Positions 32,411 through 40,105 of a stretch of 40,105 nucleotides of DNA are shown in pieces. Source of the stretch: an uncultured Capnocytophaga sp. (lineage in GTDB: Bacteria > Bacteroidota > Bacteroidia > Flavobacteriales > Flavobacteriaceae). The notes beneath the pieces were generated by a model. It was not told the DNA's origin. It saw nothing but the letters and a program-made list of their open reading frames with translations, and searched no databases. The stretch spans positions 1-40,105 of the forward strand of contig NZ_CALGWU010000021.1 of the NCBI RefSeq assembly GCF_937936315.1, in the 5' to 3' direction. Made by a program: the position numbers and the translations under genes. Numbering within the stretch: position 1 is the first letter of the stretch; the number at the start of each line of letters is the position of its first letter.

Positions 32411-35400
32411 TTAAAAAGTTGCTTTTACCCCTAAAGTAAAAGTAGATAAAGGTGAATAAGTATAACGATCAGAATTACCTGATTCTGAAGTGGTAGGATT
32501 AAAGCCTTTACGAGCTGTAGCCAACCATAAGTTATCACCAGCTAAGGTAAAGGTTAAACCTTCAAACCCTATAGTATGACATACCTTTTTATCTAAGCTA
32601 TAAGCCAAGGTAACATTATTAAGTGCTAAGTAATCTGTTTTAGTTAAGAAACGTGATGAAGAACTGTTAGCCTGACCATCATTGCCGTAGTTTGATGTCA
32701 ATCTTGGCACATCAGTAGCGTCACCTGCTTGTTTCCAGTGATTTTCTATGTCTTTATGCCAGTTATTACTTCCTATTTTCTCATTACCCATCAAGTTTGC
32801 GTATACCCCATCGTAAGCATAACCTCCTAAGCTGTACAATAACTGCGCACTAAGCGAAAGTCCTTTGTATGCTACATTGAAGTTAAATGCCCCACGTACA
32901 TCGGGTATAGCACTTTTGCCTATATATTTTTGGGTAGCTTGGTTATAGTTTTCTGTTAGCTTTTCTTTTATATTAGCGTTAGGATTTTTGGCTTGGTATT
33001 CGTGCAATGAAGCTATAGCCTCGTCACCATTGTCATACGTGCCATTGTTATTATTATCGGCATAGTGCATTGTCCATTGGGCAGCCCCTGTTTGGCTGTT
33101 TACCCCACGGTATTCACGTGTGTAAATATCATAGAGTGAGTGCCCTTTGCTTCTACCAAAGATACCTGATATATCAATGATCTTTTCACCTTTTATTGAT
33201 TTATCATAAGGCATTTGGGTTAGCTTGTTGTTAAGCAATTCCCCGTTTACCCCTACATCTACACGCCAATTTTGGGTGTTTACTATATGTGTTTGCAAGT
33301 TGAATTCAAAACCACTGTTCACCAATTTACCATCGTTTACTTTCCAAAGACCATTACCAGTAGAAGGTGCTAAACGGCTGTCGAATACCAAATTATCGGT
33401 AGTTTTGTGGTAATAATCTAATTGCAACTCGATAGCACGCGATTTTAAGAAGGTAAACTCAGCTCCTACTTGGAATATTTTAGCTTTTTCCCAAGTAAGG
33501 TCGGGGTAGCCTATACGGTTGAACACTGCCGAAGGTAAGCCCATAAAGTTGCCTAAATCGTACACATCATAACCTGAGTAGTAAGAGGCATTGCCACTAC
33601 CTACCGATTGGTCTCCAACAGTACCATAACTGGTTTTGAGTTTGAAGTAAGGCAACCATTCTTTCTCTTTCAAAAAGTTTTCCTTGCTCACTACCCAACC
33701 TAAACCAACTGAAGCAAAAGTACCCCATTTGTGGTTCAAGAAACGTGAAGTACCATCGCGGCGCAACGAACCTGAGAACAAGTATTTGCCCTCGTAATCG
33801 TATAGCAGCTGGCTGAAATAACTTTCCAAACGATAGTTATAGATATAAGAAGTCAAACTATTTAATTTGATAGCGTTTTCGAGCTCTGTACCTTTAGGGT
33901 CAACCAAACCACTCTTACTACCACTGAATGTATAATAATCGTAAGTAGTACTTTCGTGTGCTACAAAGGCTTGTAGATTGTGTTTGCCAAATTGTTGGGT
34001 ATAGCGCAACATTTGCAAGAAAGTGTAGTTAAGCAATTCATATCGGTTTTTGGTAAGAGAACCTTTTTCTGAAGCCGAACTACCATAGTAAGGGTTAGTA
34101 TAGTTGTTAAAAGCATTATTATAATACTCACCCCCCAAACGAGTTTCGAAAGTAAGTCCTTTTACTATATCAGCACGAAGGAATACATTACCAAGCACAT
34201 TATTACGGGTTCTGTTTTTCTGGTCATAGGTAGCTTGTGCTACGGCATTGGTAAGCGCACCAAAACCACGCCCCTGACCAAAATCGTATTGATAGCCTCC
34301 ATAATAAGGCTCATCTATTTTATCACCATTGCTATCGCGCAAGAATAACGGATAGATAGAAGGAATGTTATCAGTAAACCAGAACAAACTATCAGAGTTT
34401 TCCGACTGTCCGTTAGCTTTCGTTTTAGTATGCACATAGCTTAAGTTAAACTCACCTTTAAGCCAGTTTTTAGGCTGATAACCCAAATTAAGGCGGCCTG
34501 TATAACGCTCAAAACCAGAATTGATAGCATAACCTTCGTCTTTAAGGTAACCAAAACCTGTATAGTAGGTAGTTTTACCACTACCCCCGCTCATACTTAC
34601 ATTGTACTCGCTGCGCACGGCTGTTTGGAAAGCATAGTCACCCCAATCTTCTGGGTCGTATTTGCGGGTTACCCCATCGTTTATTTTACCTGTAGCAGGA
34701 TTGATAAGGTTAGCCCCCGCTACATTCCACATATTATATTTAGGAGCAATACCTAATTTGCCAAATAAATTTTTGCTAGCGTAATCAGCTGGACTAGCAT
34801 AACCAGCTCTTGTAAAAGCTGCTGGATTTTTAGCTTGTGTTAGTGCCCCACTTTGACGCAATGCTTCCCATCCGAGCTCTGCATAGCGCTCAGGACTTGT
34901 AATCGTTTCATAACGAGGCAATAAACGCATATTAAACCCTATTTTTGATTCTACTTGCACACGTGCTACATCGACACGTCCTTTTTTAGTAGTGATGAGT
35001 ACCACCCCATTAGCCCCGCGTGAGCCGTATACTGAAGTAGAAGTAGCATCTTTGAGCACTACCATACTCTCAATATCATCAGGGTTGATTGAAGATACAG
35101 CACCTTCATAAGGTACCCCATCTACCACATAAAGTGGTGAACGGTTACCGTTTACTGAACCAAACCCGCGCACACGTATAGTAGCTGCAGTACCTGGTTG
35201 CCCAGAAGAGTTAATAACACGTACCCCTGCTACTTCTCCTGCAATAGCCTTAGATACGTTAGAAACGCTTTTCCTTTTAAGGGACTCTTTATCAATAGTA
35301 GCAGCTGTACCCACGTATTGGTCTTTCTTCACCGTTACGTAGCCTACTACTTCCACTTCACCGATTTCTTGAGCTTCTTCCTCTAACACCACATCTATTC

Positions 35401-35668
35401 TACTTTGCCCGTTTACTTTGAAGCGTTTGGTTTTCATACCTAAGAACGAAAACTCGAGGGTCTTGCCATCGGCTACCCTAATGGTATACTTACCATCAAG
35501 GTTCGTTTCGGTACCGTGAGCCTCACCTTTTACCACTACTGCCACGCCAAGCATCTCTAATCCATTAGAGTCGCGTACAGTTCCCTTTACTTCTCGCTCT
35601 TGTGCGAGGGAGAAGCCGTGCACTATTAATGCTAATAATAGTGCGTACACAAGTCTGTTCAGTTTCAT
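32411..35668 (-). CDS. SusC/RagA-family TonB-linked outer-membrane transporter
   Basis: 1085 residues. Signal peptide MKLNRLVYALLLALIVHGFS, cut near LAQ. A carboxypeptidase-regulatory-like beta sandwich (~26-95, EVKGTVRDSNGLEMLGVAVV) precedes a plug domain with VSNVSKAIAGEVAGVRVINS, TIRVRGFGSVNG, PLYVVDGVPYEG and DATSTSVYGSRGANGVVLIT, all classic SusC signatures. The remaining ~830 residues form the barrel and end in aromatic TFTLGVKATF, the usual outer-membrane insertion terminus. It pairs with the SusD protein downstream. No anti-sigma or hybrid two-component regulator is adjacent. Confidence 0.95.
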   Translation of the reverse strand: MKLNRLVYALLLALIVHGFSLAQEREVKGTVRDSNGLEMLGVAVVVKGEAHGTETNLDGKYTIRVADGKTLEFSFLGMKTKRFKVNGQSRIDVVLEEEAQEIGEVEVVGYVTVKKDQYVGTAATIDKESLKRKSVSNVSKAIAGEVAGVRVINSSGQPGTAATIRVRGFGSVNGNRSPLYVVDGVPYEGAVSSINPDDIESMVVLKDATSTSVYGSRGANGVVLITTKKGRVDVARVQVESKIGFNMRLLPRYETITSPERYAELGWEALRQSGALTQAKNPAAFTRAGYASPADYASKNLFGKLGIAPKYNMWNVAGANLINPATGKINDGVTRKYDPEDWGDYAFQTAVRSEYNVSMSGGSGKTTYYTGFGYLKDEGYAINSGFERYTGRLNLGYQPKNWLKGEFNLSYVHTKTKANGQSENSDSLFWFTDNIPSIYPLFLRDSNGDKIDEPYYGGYQYDFGQGRGFGALTNAVAQATYDQKNRTRNNVLGNVFLRADIVKGLTFETRLGGEYYNNAFNNYTNPYYGSSASEKGSLTKNRYELLNYTFLQMLRYTQQFGKHNLQAFVAHESTTYDYYTFSGSKSGLVDPKGTELENAIKLNSLTSYIYNYRLESYFSQLLYDYEGKYLFSGSLRRDGTSRFLNHKWGTFASVGLGWVVSKENFLKEKEWLPYFKLKTSYGTVGDQSVGSGNASYYSGYDVYDLGNFMGLPSAVFNRIGYPDLTWEKAKIFQVGAEFTFLKSRAIELQLDYYHKTTDNLVFDSRLAPSTGNGLWKVNDGKLVNSGFEFNLQTHIVNTQNWRVDVGVNGELLNNKLTQMPYDKSIKGEKIIDISGIFGRSKGHSLYDIYTREYRGVNSQTGAAQWTMHYADNNNNGTYDNGDEAIASLHEYQAKNPNANIKEKLTENYNQATQKYIGKSAIPDVRGAFNFNVAYKGLSLSAQLLYSLGGYAYDGVYANLMGNEKIGSNNWHKDIENHWKQAGDATDVPRLTSNYGNDGQANSSSSRFLTKTDYLALNNVTLAYSLDKKVCHTIGFEGLTFTLAGDNLWLATARKGFNPTTSESGNSDRYTYSPLSTFTLGVKATF

Positions 35669-35696
35669 CTTCTAAATATTTTAATTAACAACACGG

Positions 35697-35727
35697 CAAA
35701 GGTATAAATATTTTCAGCTTACTTCAA
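35697..35727 (-). promoter_or_regulatory. Promoter of the susCD pair
   Basis: Minus strand: TTG (35727-35725), 20-bp spacer, TACCTTTG (35704-35697), 28 bp before the susC ATG. It looks like the housekeeping type, so any nutrient control must act on top of it. Confidence 0.7.
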
Positions 35728-36130
35728 AATATTTTTTAATATTTTTTTCGCAACTAAAAAAAGAAGAGTGAATAAATTTTGCAATAAAAACTTTATTTTC
35801 TTGCAGTATTTTCATTAAAATACATTTTCTTTGAGAATATCGAAAAAAATCACTTTGTATACTGACGATATTTTGTTAAAATAAATTGATTGAAAAGTAT
35901 TTTTTTTATGTATTTTCTAAGAAAACAGTGATAAAATATTAATTTTTGGAAGGGGCTTTATGTCTATTTTTAGTAGATGATAGATTGATTAATTATTTAT
36001 AATTTTCTCAAACTCATCTTTAAACGATCATAGAAGTTACAAAATTAAGAATAAAAAAATCTAAAATGATTCATGTGATTTTTAGAAAAAGATTTTTATA
36101 CTATTTTTATATAGGGAGTTTTCTTTTTAA
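35728..36130. other. Gene-free AT-rich stretch between susC and IS1595
   Basis: About 400 bp with A- and T-runs. I see no open frame, no convincing hairpin and no RNA gene. It may contain upstream regulatory sequence for susC that cannot be recognised by eye. Confidence 0.55.
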
Positions 36131-37085
36131 TTGAGGTGTCAAAATATTTTCATACATTTGCATACTGAAAAATAATGTATTATGGAATTATTCAAAGGAC
36201 AAAGCCTCTTAGAGTTTACTGAATGCTTTAAAACAGACTTAGATTGCGAAGAATACTTAGCTTCCATAAAATGGGAAAAAGGGTATTGTTGCCGTAAATG
36301 TGGACATACAAAATACCAAGTTCGCAAAGATTTTTCACGCACTTGCAATATCTGTTCAGATACAGAAAGTCCTACAGCTGGAACTTTGTTTCACAAGCTA
36401 AAATTTGGACTTCTCAAAGCATTTTATATATGTTTTGAGATGTCAACAACTACAAAAAGTCTATCAGCATCACAAGTTGCTCGCCGTTATGATATTAGTC
36501 GACAAACAGCACATTATTTTATGCACAAGGTTCGTGAAGCTATGAAATCCAGTGAGTCACAGAAAATGGATGGCAAAGTGCAAGTCGATGAATTTACCAT
36601 AGGAGGAAAAGAAGAAGGAAAACAAGGTAGAAGTTATGACACAAAGAAAAAGAAAGTTCTTTGTGCGATACAACTTAGTAACCAAAGTAAAGTTAAACGT
36701 TTTTATGCATTTAAAATTCCTGACTATTCCTCAAAATCATTACGAACAATATTTGATAAACACATTGATAAGACAGCTTATATAACGACTGATGAATGGA
36801 AAGGCTATAGACCTATAAAGGACTATAATATAACTCAAAAACCGAGTAATGACGGAAAGAATTTTCCTACATTACACAAAGTAATACACCAAGTAAAATC
36901 TTGGATAAGAGGTATATGTTCTTGGGTTTCAGAGTTTAATATAGACCGCTATTTAGCTGAGTATAGTTTTAGAATCAATCGCTCACAGAGCAAAGAGACT
37001 ATCTTTAACAATCTAATAAAAAGATTGATTGAAAGAAAACCTATTTTCCAATCTCAGTTGGTATGCCCTTAACTTGACACCTCAA
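36131..37085 (+). mobile_element. IS1595-family insertion sequence, apparently intact
   Basis: TTGAGGTGTCAA at 36131-36142 and its exact complement at 37074-37085 form the ends; 955 bp lies between the outer bases. It carries one complete transposase gene, unlike all other IS copies in this window, and so is probably the most recent arrival. No convincing 8-bp target duplication is visible. Confidence 0.85.
36182..37072 (+). CDS. IS1595-family transposase
   Basis: 296 residues. N-terminal zinc ribbon (Cys37, Cys40, Cys55, Cys58 in CCRKCGHTKYQ...TCNICSD), then a helix-turn-helix (SASQVARRYDISRQTAHYFM). The DDE-type core has VQVDEFTIGGKE (Asp136), AYITTDEWKGY (Asp204) and YLAEYSFRINR (Glu260). 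No stop or frameshift is seen. A TACATTTG element about 20 bp upstream inside the left end can serve as the -7 box. The stop codon lies just before the right inverted repeat. Confidence 0.92.
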   Translation: MELFKGQSLLEFTECFKTDLDCEEYLASIKWEKGYCCRKCGHTKYQVRKDFSRTCNICSDTESPTAGTLFHKLKFGLLKAFYICFEMSTTTKSLSASQVARRYDISRQTAHYFMHKVREAMKSSESQKMDGKVQVDEFTIGGKEEGKQGRSYDTKKKKVLCAIQLSNQSKVKRFYAFKIPDYSSKSLRTIFDKHIDKTAYITTDEWKGYRPIKDYNITQKPSNDGKNFPTLHKVIHQVKSWIRGICSWVSEFNIDRYLAEYSFRINRSQSKETIFNNLIKRLIERKPIFQSQLVCP

Positions 37086-37090
37086 ATTAA

Positions 37091-37636
37091 TTATTTTTTA
37101 TAAAGAGTTTTCAATTCATTACCGTTTATCGTATCATTGTTTATAATATAGTCTCTTACTAAGTAGAAAATATTCCATTCCTTAGACTGAGGGTTATAAC
37201 TATAATGTATATGTTTTTTATTTTTAAAGTAGTTAAATGATAAATATACGTATTGGTCAGGCATAGGTATCTCACTTTTATAAGAAAAAGCTTCCTTATT
37301 TTGTAAAATAGAGTCAACTTTATTAAATAAAATACCTAAGCTATCAACTATCATATTATCTTTCACTATTACTAATGAAGGTTTTTCATAAAGTTTTTTT
37401 TCTTCCTTTCTATTTTTATCTTCATTTGGAGTTATTTCTACATCTTCAATAGTTAATACTTCATTAGTGATGTTATGTATCCATATAGTTTTGTCTTTAA
37501 AGTTTAATGTTATAGAATGTGGATATACGTATTTATAAGAATAAATATTAAAGATAATATACCTATCATCAATGACTTCTTTTTTACCACTACAAGCAGC
37601 AAGTAACAAAAGTATTATAAGAATATATTTTTGCAT
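37091..37636 (-). CDS. Lipoprotein, paralogue 3 of 3 in array (putative immunity)
   Basis: 181 residues. Signal and lipobox MQKYILIILLLLAAC (Cys15). The body has DDRYIIFNIYSYK, HSITLNFKDKTIWIHNITNE, DSILQNKEAFSYKSE, MPDQYVYLSFNYFKNKKHI and EWNIFYLVRDYIINNDTINGN, all shared with the two genes upstream. No known domain is recognised. It starts 6 bp after the preceding gene and its stop lies 6 bp from the IS1595 right end. Role as immunity lipoprotein is inferred only from its place behind a toxin-domain gene. Confidence 0.72.
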   Translation of the reverse strand: MQKYILIILLLLAACSGKKEVIDDRYIIFNIYSYKYVYPHSITLNFKDKTIWIHNITNEVLTIEDVEITPNEDKNRKEEKKLYEKPSLVIVKDNMIVDSLGILFNKVDSILQNKEAFSYKSEIPMPDQYVYLSFNYFKNKKHIHYSYNPQSKEWNIFYLVRDYIINNDTINGNELKTLYKK

Positions 37637-37642
37637 ACTTAA

Positions 37643-38245
37643 TTATTTAGGTCCTCCTATATTAAAGAATGATAGCCATTTATCTCTATTTATAGTGTCA
37701 TTTTTCATATTGAAATCTCTCACTAAATAAAAAATATCCCATTCTTTTCCCATAGGATTAAAACAGTAATACACCCGCTTATTACCTTCAAAATAATTAA
37801 ATGACATATAAACATATTCATCAGGAGCAGGTTGAGACCTTTTACAAGAAAAAGGAGTCCCATTTTGAAGGATAGAATCTATTTTTTCAAATAAGACATT
37901 TGTATCAGTGGTCATCTTATTATCAGCTATGAATCCTAACTCATAAATAGTATTATAATCAATTCTATCATTCTTCTGTTTAATAGCTTCTTTAGGTAAA
38001 GTCCCTTCTACTACTTCTACTTCATCTTCCACAAATCGGTCAAAGTTAGCTTCATTTATTATATTATGAACAAATACAGATTTGTCCTTAAAATCTAATG
38101 TTATAGAATGTGAAGCTAAATTCTTCCCTATATACAAATTAAAAACTATATATCTATCATCAATAGGTTCACTCTTCTTTTTCTCCTGACAAGCAATAAA
38201 AGATAAAAGTATTATAAAAATATATTTTTGCATAATTATTTTCAT
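37643..38245 (-). CDS. Lipoprotein, paralogue 2 of 3 in array (putative immunity)
   Basis: 200 residues from 38245, or 196 from the ATG at 38233. Both give a lipobox LLSFIAC. Shared core: DDRYIVFNLYIGKN, SHSITLDFKDKSVFVHNI, VLFEKIDSILQNGTPFSCK, PDEYVYMSFNYFEGNKRVYY and EWDIFYLVRDFNMKNDTINR. It carries an extra acidic insert (VEDEVEVVEGTLPKEA) compared with its sisters. The first ATG overlaps the previous stop (ATGA). Confidence 0.72.
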   Translation of the reverse strand: MKIIMQKYIFIILLSFIACQEKKKSEPIDDRYIVFNLYIGKNLASHSITLDFKDKSVFVHNIINEANFDRFVEDEVEVVEGTLPKEAIKQKNDRIDYNTIYELGFIADNKMTTDTNVLFEKIDSILQNGTPFSCKRSQPAPDEYVYMSFNYFEGNKRVYYCFNPMGKEWDIFYLVRDFNMKNDTINRDKWLSFFNIGGPK

Positions 38246-38781
38246 TTATCATAGAATAACTTCCATTTATCAGCATTTACAGTGTCGTTAGTAAGAATAA
38301 AATCTCTTACTAAATTGAAAATATCTAATTCTTTTTGTGTAGGTCTAAAGCAAGAATAAATTAACTGATTATCTTTAAAATATGTAAAAGATATATAGAC
38401 ATATTCATCTGGCATAGGCGGGTGATTGGAACAAGAAAAGGGCTGTCCCTCATTCAAAATGTTATTTATTTTTATAAATAACTTATCTGTTTTTTGAGAT
38501 ATTTTGTTATCTATTACCTTTCCTTTAGGATAAATACTATAAGCGGAAGTCCATTTGATATTATAACTTGGTGGTGGAGGTGGAGGGTTGAATTCAAATA
38601 TTCCTTCATCTGCAATATTATGAATAAAAATTGATTTATCTTTAAAATCTAAGGTAATACTATGGGAAGGTACTTTTTTTGAAGTATATAGATTGAAAAT
38701 AATACATCTACTATCTATTATTTCTCGATTACAAGATATGAAAAAGATAAAGAGTAATAAATATAATAAAAAATGTTTCAT
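38242..38781 (-). CDS. Lipoprotein, paralogue 1 of 3 in array (putative immunity)
   Basis: 179 residues. Signal MKHFLLYLLLFIFFISC with lipidated Cys17. Shared core: DSRCIIFNLYTSKK, SHSITLDFKDKSIFIHNIADE, LFIKINNILNEGQPFSCS, PMPDEYVYISFTYFKDNQLIY and DIFNLVRDFILTNDTVNADKW. Between them is a run of six prolines (NPPPPPPSYN). It starts 15 bp after the JAB-type toxin relic and is the first of the array, the usual place of a cognate immunity gene. Confidence 0.74.
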   Translation of the reverse strand: MKHFLLYLLLFIFFISCNREIIDSRCIIFNLYTSKKVPSHSITLDFKDKSIFIHNIADEGIFEFNPPPPPPSYNIKWTSAYSIYPKGKVIDNKISQKTDKLFIKINNILNEGQPFSCSNHPPMPDEYVYISFTYFKDNQLIYSCFRPTQKELDIFNLVRDFILTNDTVNADKWKLFYDK

Positions 38782-38796
38782 AATTTCTTTCGAGTT

Positions 38797-39449
38797 TTAA
38801 TATTGTATCGGCTTTACATTACTATACAAATCTTGATATGTATTGACTTTCATTTTACTACCATAAATAAAATCACTCCAGGCATCATATTGAAATTTAT
38901 AAGGAATTTTCTCTGAATGAGGACGATATATTACAAATGCAGGCATTCTTTTTATTCCTTTTTTATAGAATAAATTCACATAGTGTATAGCCATAGGAAT
39001 ATCTCCTAATCTACTTTCTTTTCCAGATGCTACATCATCTTTCCCTTTAACAGTACCTGGATGGCTATGAAAATGAATTTTTAAATCAAGGTCAGTATAA
39101 TTTTCAGGAGGAGGAAATGTCACTGCTGCTTCAGAATAATTAACAGTTCCTAGTACATAAATACCTTTCTTTGTACCATTAATTACTTTATCATAAAAAC
39201 AAAGCCCCCATTCGGCTTCAATAGAAGCATCACATACAAATTTGTGGGTTGTAATTTACATAGCCCAAAAGTATTTTTCTCAAAAGTGCTACCTATATCA
39301 GCAGTGGTAGCTACAAGTTTCTCTTTAGGCTCTTCTTCATTAATATAGTGCTTGTTTTGAGTAAGCACCTTGAGCTTATCAGGGGTAGTACCAAACTTGC
39401 AATTGCAAGTTGCCCCTTGGCAAACTAAGTGTATTCTGTGCCAGAATAC
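38797..39449 (-). pseudogene. PAAR-like (DUF4280) / JAB-type toxin gene, truncated and frameshifted
   Basis: Reading the minus strand, HLVCQGATCNCKFGTTPDKL then KVLTQNKHYINEEEPKEKL and DIGSTFEKNTFG is the start of a DUF4280 PAAR-like domain, known from Bacteroidota type VI secretion spikes and effectors. Near 39240 the frame shifts. The next frame reads VCDASIEAEWGLCFYDKVIN, GTKKGIYVLGTVNY, IHFHSHPGTVKGKDDVASGK and SRLGDIPMAIHYVNLFY, a JAB/JAMM-like metallo domain (Glu, HxHP, later Asp) of the Tox-JAB-1 kind, ending at 38797. The middle and end of the PAAR-like domain are missing. The only ATG near the promoter (39449) is out of frame with the domain, a second break. Domain names are from memory of the families. 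Confidence 0.7.
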
Positions 39450-39450
39450 A
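39430..39450. repeat. Perfect 9-bp palindrome at the 5' end of the toxin relic
   Basis: TGTATTCTG, TGC, CAGAATACA: two perfect 9-bp arms separated by 3 bp. It sits about 20 bp downstream of the -7 box and covers the expected translation start, the right place for an operator or an mRNA hairpin over the initiation site. Confidence 0.6.
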
Positions 39451-39469
39451 TTGTTTTTTATTGATGCTA

Positions 39470-39499
39470 CAAATGTAAGTATTATTTTTGAATTGACAA
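39470..39499 (-). promoter_or_regulatory. Promoter of the toxin/lipoprotein locus
   Basis: Minus strand: TTG (39499-39497), 19-bp spacer, TACATTTG (39477-39470). A full consensus match, so the lipoprotein genes downstream could still be transcribed although the toxin gene is broken. Confidence 0.7.
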
Positions 39500-39528
39500 T
39501 GGATAGTAAATAATTTTATAAAAATTTA

Positions 39529-39554
39529 TCCCCACAAGTGTGCACTTGTAGGGA
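39529..39554. terminator. Hairpin between two relic genes
   Basis: TCCC-C-ACAAGTG, TG, CACTTGT-A-GGGA pairs 11 of 12 positions and is followed by ATTTTTATT on the plus strand; on the minus strand it is followed by ATAAATTTT. It would end the minus-strand relic gene stopping at 39561 and shield the toxin promoter. Confidence 0.7.
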
Positions 39555-39560
39555 TTTTTA

Positions 39561-39900
39561 TTAGAGTATAATGTGTTTTTGGGTTTTGTGTTCGGGCACA
39601 TCGTATGCTAACACCTCTATTTTTGTATCTGAAAGAGTGGAATTGCTCACTGTTGCAGTGTATAGCCAATCGCCATCTTTTAGCTTAGCTTCACCCATTT
39701 CAATCACTGAACCATCCGATCCTTTAATGCTAACAAGTACTTTTTTCACTTCAAATTCGTCATAAATTACGAGTCAAATCTTGTCTCCTACATTGCCTGC
39801 ATAACGTGTCGCATCAATCAGTTCGATAGTTGGAGGTCACATAAAGTCAGTTACAGCTACGTTGTAAGCGGTAAGGTTCTTTATTTTAACGTGAGTTCGA
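39561..39900 (-). pseudogene. Hypothetical protein of accessory DNA, two nonsense codons
   Basis: One minus-strand frame reads KIKNLTAYNVAVTDFM, stop (TGA), PPTIELIDATRYAGNVGDKI, stop (TGA), LVIYDEFEVKKVLVSIKGSD then GSVIEMGEAKLKDGDWLYTA and ends at 39561. The smooth continuation across both stops shows it was a single gene. The C-terminal part (VKKVLVSIKG to DVPEHKTQKH) looks like an immunoglobulin-like beta domain. I cannot name the family. The upstream end is cut by the IS982-type relic. Confidence 0.6.
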
Positions 39901-39901
39901 T

Positions 39902-40105
39902 TTAAGCAGCAACGAGTCTTTTTAGATCAACAATGTTTCCTTGTAAATTAATAGAAGGCTTTTTATCAAAGAAAGAATAAGCTATAAGTCCTAATAATAA
40001 GTTGGTTACGAAATTATCAAAAGAACGATGTCTTGTATTAAAGAACATTATCCTTTTTGGGCAAATCCTTTGAATACTTTATGTTGTTTTTCACGTTTGA
40101 TATGA
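39902..40105 (-). pseudogene. Second IS982-type transposase relic, internally deleted, runs off the window
   Basis: Minus strand: IKREKQHKVFKGFAQKG is followed by a stop and, one frame over, by NTRHRSFDNFVTNLLLGLIA then YSFFDKKPSINL and a stop at 39904-39902. The first piece fits the middle and the second the C-terminus of IS982-family transposases, with the segment between them missing. It differs clearly in sequence from the IS982 copy at 60-1006, so it is a separate lineage. The rest lies beyond the end of the window. Confidence 0.6.

Noticed and set aside
36125..37093. 8-bp target-site duplication around IS1595
   Set aside because: Flanks share only AATT-like AT-rich bases; no convincing direct repeat could be defined.

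Overview
The window reads as a low-G+C chromosome segment of a member of Bacteroidota, class Flavobacteriia. Capnocytophaga is my best guess from overall gene style, but no marker proves the genus. The support is: a SusC/SusD pair, lipoproteins with short signal peptides, almost no Shine-Dalgarno sites, and many promoters of the form TTG-N19/20-TAnnTTTG directly upstream of genes.

Layout. 1-1010: a decayed IS982-family element. 1.06-5.7 kb (+): purE-guaA, a LysM/periplasmic-binding protein and ung, all tightly packed or overlapping. 5.7-6.5 kb: a broken SUKH (SMI1/KNR4) immunity-type gene abutting an internally deleted IS4-family transposase. 6.9-10.8 kb (+): a purM-type gene, a polytopic membrane protein and a SurA-type chaperone, ending at a bidirectional terminator. 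10.9-18.2 kb (-): three runs. These are M48 protease / GH25 lysozyme-like / 5-formyl-THF cyclo-ligase; pyrH / two sister small membrane proteins / frr / prfB; and a small conserved protein / cytosolic GH13 amylase. prfB carries an intact programmed +1 frameshift site. 18.3-25.6 kb: udk-divIC-like (+), birA (-), hydrolase / cyclophilin lipoprotein / lpxB / rhomboid (+), thioredoxin-fold lipoprotein / membrane-anchored protein (+). 25.6-29.3 kb (-): a dihydroorotase-like gene lacking metal ligands, a carboxylesterase, a voltage-gated-type K+ channel with a C-terminal zinc ribbon, and miaA.

29.5-40.1 kb is accessory: a dead full-length IS4 copy with a stray IS982 end beside it, a SusC/SusD pair (-), an apparently intact IS1595-family element, and then a relic toxin locus. 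That locus has a broken gene combining the start of a PAAR-like DUF4280 domain with a JAB/JAMM-type toxin domain, followed in the same direction by three intact paralogous lipoproteins. The lipoproteins are best explained as immunity proteins kept after the effector decayed. The window ends in another broken gene and another IS982-type relic.

The core genes serve purine and pyrimidine synthesis (purE, guaA, purM, pyrH, udk, pyrC-like), translation termination and recycling (frr, prfB, miaA) and the cell envelope (surA, lpxB, LysM, GH25, rhomboid). The most interesting points are the toxin/immunity relic, the catalytically disabled DHOase homologue, the zinc-ribbon K+ channel, the paired small membrane proteins between pyrH and frr, and the prfB frameshift with its hairpin terminator.
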